This document shows positions 58,854 through 64,000 of a stretch of DNA of 64,000 nt, one piece after another. The translations under genes were made by a program, and so were the position numbers. Positions within the stretch are counted from its first letter, which is position 1. The number at the start of each line of letters is the position of its first letter. The notes beneath the pieces were generated by a model. The model was not told the DNA's origin. It saw only the letters and a program-made list of their open reading frames with translations, and made no database searches. Source of the DNA: an uncultured Porphyromonadaceae bacterium. Its GTDB lineage: Bacteria > Bacteroidota > Bacteroidia > Bacteroidales > UBA11471. The DNA lies in NCBI GenBank assembly GCA_900547555.1, contig URHG01000002.1, positions 62,001 through 126,000 on the forward strand. The letters are read 5' to 3'.

Positions 58854-61244
58854 CTATTTCCCGAAGTACACGCGTACTTTCCCGTAGAATGCCCGCCCGG
58901 CTTTTTGCAGGCTGAAATTGTCGTACAGTTTCTCGTTGGTCAGGTTGCGGCATTCGAAAGAGAAATTGTATCTGCCCTTCCGTATGCTGTAACTTACCGT
59001 CAGGTTGTGCGAGAACTGGTTGGGTACGACAAAGTCGCTCTTTTTCCCGATAGCCTGTGAGTAGTAAGAGAAACTGTGCAGATACAGGTTATCGTAGGTT
59101 ACGGTGAGTACGTTGCCTTTTTTGAAAAGTCCGTGCCAATAGAAGTTTATATCGCTATCGGAGAATATGTACGGGACGTTGGGCATTCTCGACTTGTAGG
59201 CGAGATTCTTTACGGTGTTGCCCATACTGCCTATTTGGTATTCTTCATTGTCGCGCACGTCCATCTTTGTGAAATTTCCGCCTATGCTCAACCATTTACT
59301 GAAACCGTAGCGGGCCGATATATTGAAACCTTTTGTCAGAACTTTGCCATAGTTGATGTACGTGGCATTTTCTTTCCCTCCGCTCAGGTCTTGAATGTTA
59401 CGTTGTATATAGTCTTGCGTGTTGCGGTAGATGAATCCCCCTTCGACATAAACGGAATGTTTTCCGAATGTCTTGGTGTAGCTGAGGTTGACGTTGATGT
59501 TGTTGCTGTTTTCGGGTCGAATGGCGATATTTCCACTTTCCAGATCTTCATCGCCGAACATTTCTTCGATCGTCGGCAGGCGGTATGCTTTTTCATAGGA
59601 AAATTTGGTTTGCAGTCCCGATAAAATAAAATAGGTCCCTGCGATACCATATCCCCATGAATCGGTCGTGCGGCTGGTACGCACGTAGTCGCTGGCATTG
59701 TCGTCCGTCGCCATCGGGCCGGCAACGTATTGACGGTAATATTTCCCGAAGACCGACAGATTCCAGCGGTCCGAGGGCATCAACCGATATGAAAGTCCGG
59801 CGATGTTTTTTCGGGTTTCTTTGGCAATGGCGTCGGTTGCTTCCTCTTCGGCGAGCAGGCTCGTATTGTTCCGGTGGAATGCGTTCCATACGTTATTGAA
59901 CGTGAGCATGTGTATGCGCGCTATTTGGTAATTGACCGTCAACGTGGCGTTCCAGTTGTCGTTGTTGGAGCGGGTGTGTTGATACGATTGTTCACCCCGG
60001 GAGTTCATCAGTTTTTTTTCTCCCAGCCAGTTGTATTCGTAGCGTGTCGTATCTACGTTGTAGGTGATGTTGCGGTTGTAGTTGGCGGTAAGTACCACAT
60101 CGAGGCCTTTGGTGAAGAGGTTGTGTTTGTTGTATTCGAGCGACGGCATCAGCGAGTGCCCTTTGCGATGTTTCTCCCCGAATACGGTTTTTTGTCTCAC
60201 ACCCGTTTGTATCTCTTGGTACATGTTGGAGTAAGTGAATCCGAACATCAGGCGGTCGGCCCAGCGTTTGTCTTCTACTCCGATTTTGGCTACGACAGCT
60301 TCGTTGTGATAGGTGTCGTGAAACCGTTTTACCCGTTCCGTCTTTTCGGTATCGAAATCGGTCGTCCCGTCTTCTTTGTAGCGTTTTATCGGGGCATCGA
60401 CGTGATAGTCGTTGTCCGAGTAGTTTTGGAATGCATTTATTTCATACGTGAAACCGTTTTTGAACGTCTGTCCGAAATTGATATACGATTTATGCGTGTT
60501 GAAAGAGCCGTAAGAATAAGAGGCATCGACAAACCAGTTTCTGCGCTTCTTGTTGGTAACGATGTTGATGACACCTCCCAGGGCATCGGTTCCGAACCCT
60601 ACGGGCACGACGCCTTTGTATACTTCGATGCGGTCGGCAAAGTTTATGGGGATATTGTTCAGCCCGAAAGAGCTGCCGACCCCTTCCTGCGGCACGCCAT
60701 CGATGAATATTTTCACATGTTTCCCGCTGAACCCGTCGAGCGTGATACTGGTGCTGGAACCCAGTCCTCCCGACTCTCGGACTTTTACGCCGGGGATTTT
60801 TGCCAATGAGCCGGCCAGATCTTGTGTCGTGTTGTGCAGATTTTTTGCGTCGAGAGCAATTGCGTTATAGGCCGACTTGTTGATGCGGTTCACACCGTTT
60901 GCTCCTGTTACGGCAACCTCTTTCAGCGATTTTATGTCGGGTTCTATAACGATGTTGAGTTTGGTTCTTTCTCCGTCGGTTATCTCTATGGTTTTTTCGA
61001 CGGTTTTGTATCCGAGTGCCGTAACGACCAGCGTGTATTTCCCGGCTGGGGCTTTTATGTGATAGAGACCGTCTTTGTTGGTTCCGCTTCCACGTGCCGA
61101 ACCTTTCAGGTGTACGGTGGCGAAATTCACGGCCTCGCGGTCGGCAGTAACGATTCGTCCCGAGACGATCCCCTTATATTCGGAAAAAACGGAAATTGAA
61201 AATGTTAAAAATATAAATAGAAAACAGAGCTTTTGTACCTTCAT
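58854..61244 (-). CDS. TonB-dependent outer-membrane receptor, XusA-like
   Basis: A 796-residue outer-membrane receptor. Signal peptide 1-20, a carboxypeptidase-regulatory-like domain at about 24-100 (GIVSGRIVTADREAVNFATVHLKGS), the plug (LKEVAVTGANG, GVKVRESGGLGSSTSITLDGF, DALGGVINIVT), then a 22-strand barrel ending RVYFGK. With the DUF4374 lipoprotein and PepSY protein downstream it forms a XusABC-like xenosiderophore uptake unit rather than a SusC glycan system, since no SusD is present. The start at 61244 begins the signal peptide; an in-frame ATG at 61292 lies upstream of the promoter element. A palindrome 36 bp above that element may be an operator for iron control. Confidence 0.88.
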   Translation of the reverse strand: MKVQKLCFLFIFLTFSISVFSEYKGIVSGRIVTADREAVNFATVHLKGSARGSGTNKDGLYHIKAPAGKYTLVVTALGYKTVEKTIEITDGERTKLNIVIEPDIKSLKEVAVTGANGVNRINKSAYNAIALDAKNLHNTTQDLAGSLAKIPGVKVRESGGLGSSTSITLDGFSGKHVKIFIDGVPQEGVGSSFGLNNIPINFADRIEVYKGVVPVGFGTDALGGVINIVTNKKRRNWFVDASYSYGSFNTHKSYINFGQTFKNGFTYEINAFQNYSDNDYHVDAPIKRYKEDGTTDFDTEKTERVKRFHDTYHNEAVVAKIGVEDKRWADRLMFGFTYSNMYQEIQTGVRQKTVFGEKHRKGHSLMPSLEYNKHNLFTKGLDVVLTANYNRNITYNVDTTRYEYNWLGEKKLMNSRGEQSYQHTRSNNDNWNATLTVNYQIARIHMLTFNNVWNAFHRNNTSLLAEEEATDAIAKETRKNIAGLSYRLMPSDRWNLSVFGKYYRQYVAGPMATDDNASDYVRTSRTTDSWGYGIAGTYFILSGLQTKFSYEKAYRLPTIEEMFGDEDLESGNIAIRPENSNNINVNLSYTKTFGKHSVYVEGGFIYRNTQDYIQRNIQDLSGGKENATYINYGKVLTKGFNISARYGFSKWLSIGGNFTKMDVRDNEEYQIGSMGNTVKNLAYKSRMPNVPYIFSDSDINFYWHGLFKKGNVLTVTYDNLYLHSFSYYSQAIGKKSDFVVPNQFSHNLTVSYSIRKGRYNFSFECRNLTNEKLYDNFSLQKAGRAFYGKVRVYFGK

Positions 61245-61277
61245 TTGAAAGAATATATTACCTAATGAAAATCTTCG

Positions 61278-61285
61278 CAAAGATC
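61278..61285 (-). promoter_or_regulatory. xusA-like promoter -7 candidate GATCTTTG
   Basis: One mismatch from TAnnTTTG on the minus strand; leader about 27 nt to the ATG at 61244. A weak match at a regulated promoter is common. Confidence 0.5.
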
Positions 61286-61320
61286 CGTACAACTCTCAAT
61301 CCGGGCAATACCTAAATAAT

Positions 61321-61345
61321 GGTATTTTATATACTATATAATACC
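61321..61345 (-). promoter_or_regulatory. Candidate operator palindrome
   Basis: GGTATTTTATATA-C-TATATAATACC-like inverted repeat: GGTATT at one end, AATACC at the other, 25 bp with one internal mismatch, flanked by AATAAT/ATTATT. It sits about 36 bp upstream of the receptor's -7 element, in the range of an activator or repressor site. No regulator gene is adjacent. Confidence 0.4.
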
Positions 61346-61385
61346 GAGCTTTATTATTGTTCTTTTAGTAATATTTTATATACGA

Positions 61386-61419
61386 AAAATCTCCATTCCG
61401 AGACCGGAATGGAGATTTT
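61386..61419 (-). terminator. frdB terminator
   Basis: AAAATCTCCATTCCG/CGGAATGGAGATTTT (61386-61400 with 61405-61419), AGAC loop, T-rich on the minus strand. Confidence 0.88.
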
Positions 61420-61463
61420 GATGTAGAATGGCAGATGCGACTGTGCATCTGAATCCGCAAAAA

Positions 61464-62219
61464 TTAGTCTTTGAGTTTTGCCTTTATAAACTCGCGATTG
61501 AGGCGGGCGATGTTGGCTATGGAGACATTCTTGGGGCATTCGGCTTCGCAAGCGCCGGTATTGGTACAGTTACCGAATCCCAATTCGTCCATTTTCGAAA
61601 GCATGGCTTTGGCGCGGCGAGCGGCTTCGACACGGCCTTGCGGAAGGAGTGCGAGCTGGCTTACTTTGGCCGATACGAAAAGCATGGCCGAACCGTTCTT
61701 ACAAGCAGCTACGCAGGCACCGCAACCGATACAGCTGGCAGCGTCCATCGCTTCGTCGGCGTTGGCTTTGGGAATAGGTATGGCATTGGCATCGGGTACA
61801 CCGCCGGTATTGACCGAGATATAACCACCGGCCTGCATGATTTTGTCGAATGCGCTGCGATCGACCATGAGGTCTCGGATTACAGGAAATCCGGCCGAAC
61901 GCCACGGTTCTACCGTGATGACATCGCCGTCGTTGAATTTACGCATGTGCAGCTGGCAGGTTGTTACATCTTCGTCGGGCCCGTGAGGATGTCCGTTGAT
62001 ATAGAGCGAGCACATACCGCAGATACCTTCGCGGCAATCGTGGTCGAACACAACCGGTTCTTCACCCTCGTTGATAAGTTGCTCGTTGAGTACGTCGAGC
62101 ATTTCGAGGAACGAGCTGTCGGTGGAAATATTTTGGAGGGAGTACTCCTTGAAAGCCCCTTTTTCTTTCGGGCCTTTCTGACGCCAGATTCTGAGCGTTA
62201 TATTGATGGTTTTTTCCAT
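61464..62219 (-). CDS. frdB: Fumarate reductase/succinate dehydrogenase iron-sulfur subunit
   Basis: Electron-carrying subunit between the flavoprotein and the quinone-reactive membrane subunit. The 251-residue protein has the cysteines of all three clusters: 2Fe-2S in CREGICGMC plus a later Cys, and 4Fe-4S/3Fe-4S in [11 protein letters not shown] and [12 protein letters not shown]. In an anaerobic Bacteroidales cell it would mainly reduce fumarate with menaquinol (menG is in this window). It follows the flavoprotein gene by 19 bp. The membrane subunit is presumably upstream of frdA, outside the window. Confidence 0.93.
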   Translation of the reverse strand: MEKTINITLRIWRQKGPKEKGAFKEYSLQNISTDSSFLEMLDVLNEQLINEGEEPVVFDHDCREGICGMCSLYINGHPHGPDEDVTTCQLHMRKFNDGDVITVEPWRSAGFPVIRDLMVDRSAFDKIMQAGGYISVNTGGVPDANAIPIPKANADEAMDAASCIGCGACVAACKNGSAMLFVSAKVSQLALLPQGRVEAARRAKAMLSKMDELGFGNCTNTGACEAECPKNVSIANIARLNREFIKAKLKD

Positions 62220-62238
62220 AATCGTAGTGCCTATAAGA

Positions 62239-64000
62239 TTATTGTTTGTAATTACGTTGTTGTACCTTGATGGCTTCGTACTTCAACTCCTCTTTGTACA
62301 TGACGGGGTCTTTGTCTTCGCCTTGGTACTCCCAACAGCTGACGTACATGTACTTGTCGTCTTGGCGCAGTGCCTCGCCGTCGGGGGTCTGGAACTCTTC
62401 GCGGAAGTGTCCGCCGCACGATTCGTTACGGTTCAGTGCGTCGAGTGCCATCAGACGGCCTATCTCGATGAAGTCGGCCAGTCGGAGGGCTTTTTCGAGT
62501 TCCACGTTCAACGAATTGGGTTCGCCCGGAATACGTACATTGGTCCAGAATTCTTTTTTCACCTCTTTGATTTTTTCGAGGGCGGTTTCGAGACCTTCTT
62601 TGGTACGTCCCATACCTACATATTCCCACATGATGAGACCCAACTCTTTGTGAATAGAGTCGACCGAACGTTTTCCCTTGATGCTCATCAATTTGGCGAT
62701 ACGGGCGTTTACGTCTTTCTCGGCTTGTACGAATTCGGGTAGGCTGGTACTGAAACGAGGTACGGTGATTTGGTCTGAAAGGTAATTTTGTATCGTATAG
62801 GGCAATACGAAATATCCGTCGGCCAATCCTTGCATCAAGGCCGATGCACCCAAACGGTTGGCGCCATGATCGGAGAAGTTGGCTTCACCGATGGCGAAGA
62901 GGCCGGGGATAGAAGTACTCAACTCATAATCGACCCAAATACCACCCATCGTGTAGTGGATAGCGGGGTAGATCATCATAGGAGTCTTATAGGGATCGTC
63001 GTCGACGATTTTTTCATACATCTGGAAGAGGTTGCCGTAGCGGGCACGTACGACATCTTCACCGAGGCGTTCGATGGCCGAAGCGAAGTCGAGATACACG
63101 GCCAATCCGGTCGAGCCGATACCGTAACCGGCATCGCAACGTTCTTTGGCGGCACGCGAAGCCACGTCGCGGGGTACGAGATTTCCGAAAGCCGGATAAC
63201 GACGCTCTAAGTAATAGTCGCGGTCTTCTTCTTTGATGTCGGTCGGTTTCAGTTTGCCGGCACGGATAGCTTCGGCATCTTCTTTTTTCTTGGGAACCCA
63301 GATGCGTCCGTCGTTACGGAGCGATTCCGACATAAGAGTCAGTTTCGATTGGAATTCGCCGTGTACGGGAATACAGGTCGGGTGTATCTGAGCGAAAGCG
63401 GGATTGGCAAAATAAGCGCCTTTTTTATAGCATTGTATGGCAGCCGATCCGTTGGAACCCATAGCATTGGTCGAGAGGAAGAACGTGCGTCCGTAACCGC
63501 CGGTGGCGATTACTACGGCATGAGCGGCGTAACGTTCGATTTTACCGGTGATGAGGTTACGGGCGATGATACCGCGAGCGCGTCCGTCGATGATGACGAG
63601 GTCGAGCATTTCATGGCGCGGGAAGAGTTTCACCGTACCTTTTTTCACTTGACGGCTCAATGCCGAGTAGGCACCGAGCAACAGTTGTTGTCCTGTCTGT
63701 CCTTTGGCATAGAACGTACGAGATACTTGGGCACCGCCGAACGAACGGTTGTCGAGCAGACCTCCGTATTCGCGGGCGAAAGGTACGCCTTGTGCTACGC
63801 ATTGGTCGATGATGGAGTTGGAAACTTCGGCCAGACGGTAAACGTTGGCTTCGCGGGCACGGTAGTCTCCGCCTTTGATCGTATCGTAGAAGAGACGATA
63901 TACGCTGTCTCCGTCGTTTTGATAGTTTTTGGCCGCATTGATACCTCCTTGTGCAGCGATGGAGTGTGCGCGGCGGGGAGAATCTTGTATGCAGAAACTG
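62239..64000 (-). CDS. frdA: Fumarate reductase/succinate dehydrogenase flavoprotein subunit, N-terminus outside window
   Basis: The reading frame is open to the window edge; the visible 587 codons lack about the first 60-70 residues (FAD GxGxxG). The FAD-attaching region is present as [19 protein letters not shown], then substrate-site [23 protein letters not shown] with the active-site Arg in LGASALM and [12 protein letters not shown], and a C-terminal helical region. Variants at the QIHPTCIP motif are typical of the Bacteroidales/epsilon-type enzyme. Together with frdB it forms the frdAB part of the frdCAB operon. Confidence 0.93.
   Translation of the reverse strand, partial: SFCIQDSPRRAHSIAAQGGINAAKNYQNDGDSVYRLFYDTIKGGDYRAREANVYRLAEVSNSIIDQCVAQGVPFAREYGGLLDNRSFGGAQVSRTFYAKGQTGQQLLLGAYSALSRQVKKGTVKLFPRHEMLDLVIIDGRARGIIARNLITGKIERYAAHAVVIATGGYGRTFFLSTNAMGSNGSAAIQCYKKGAYFANPAFAQIHPTCIPVHGEFQSKLTLMSESLRNDGRIWVPKKKEDAEAIRAGKLKPTDIKEEDRDYYLERRYPAFGNLVPRDVASRAAKERCDAGYGIGSTGLAVYLDFASAIERLGEDVVRARYGNLFQMYEKIVDDDPYKTPMMIYPAIHYTMGGIWVDYELSTSIPGLFAIGEANFSDHGANRLGASALMQGLADGYFVLPYTIQNYLSDQITVPRFSTSLPEFVQAEKDVNARIAKLMSIKGKRSVDSIHKELGLIMWEYVGMGRTKEGLETALEKIKEVKKEFWTNVRIPGEPNSLNVELEKALRLADFIEIGRLMALDALNRNESCGGHFREEFQTPDGEALRQDDKYMYVSCWEYQGEDKDPVMYKEELKYEAIKVQQRNYKQ

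Overview
This 64 kb window looks like a chromosomal segment from a Bacteroidales bacterium (phylum Bacteroidota). The evidence is direct: at least fifteen genes are preceded by the Bacteroidota vegetative promoter element TAnnTTTG (often TATCTTTG), and Shine-Dalgarno sequences are generally absent. SecD and SecF are fused. There are many lipoproteins of Bacteroidota type, a TonB receptor/DUF4374/PepSY operon like the xenosiderophore system xusABC of Bacteroides, a fused-REC PPDK_N protein, and a Bacteroidales-type frdAB pair. The genus cannot be fixed from sequence alone; a Barnesiella/Coprobacter/Parabacteroides-like gut organism is an inference. No tRNA, rRNA, CRISPR array, integrase or intact insertion sequence was found.

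Layout. 1-3.99 kb is accessory: the 5' part of a secreted GLUG-type surface protein (minus strand), an AT-rich spacer with a 19-bp inverted-repeat pair, then a compact type II restriction-modification operon (XRE controller, m4C/m6A methyltransferase fused to a degenerate SNase-like domain, MjaI-like endonuclease). 4-12.3 kb is mostly housekeeping: fabI, a ROK sugar kinase, a TlpA-type thioredoxin, phoH-purC-menG, an XRE regulator and a small unknown protein. 12.3-18.8 kb holds a coiled-coil protein plus a giant REC-REC-PPDK_N protein in one operon, and a GH43 glycosidase lipoprotein. 18.8-31.3 kb has a repeat cluster, the K+-dependent membrane pyrophosphatase hppA, carB, an M23/LysM peptidase, ispD-recG, a DUF805 protein and comM.

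31.3-35.4 kb is a lipoprotein-rich stretch: a thioredoxin-like lipoprotein that has lost its CxxC, a BamE-like lipoprotein with a partner, and three tandem lipocalin-like lipoproteins each with its own promoter and terminator. 35.5-38.25 kb is a methionine/SAM operon (metK-metY) headed by a sequence that folds as a SAM-II riboswitch. Divergent from it, 38.4-40.0 kb carries a putative polymorphic-toxin-like protein (DUF6973-like motif) overlapping a membrane-anchored partner, the best candidate for an undescribed effector/immunity pair.

40-47.7 kb has a SulP transporter, an Ig-like lipoprotein, secDF and a small outer-membrane beta-barrel protein. 47.7-55.2 kb is one six-gene minus-strand operon (cysE-like, rlmL-like, DPP-IV-like peptidase, purD, polytopic membrane protein, yqaA). 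55.4-56.0 kb is a second cluster of the same repeat family seen at 19 kb. 56.1-61.3 kb is the xusABC-like iron operon, and 61.4-64 kb holds frdB and most of frdA, the latter running off the window edge.
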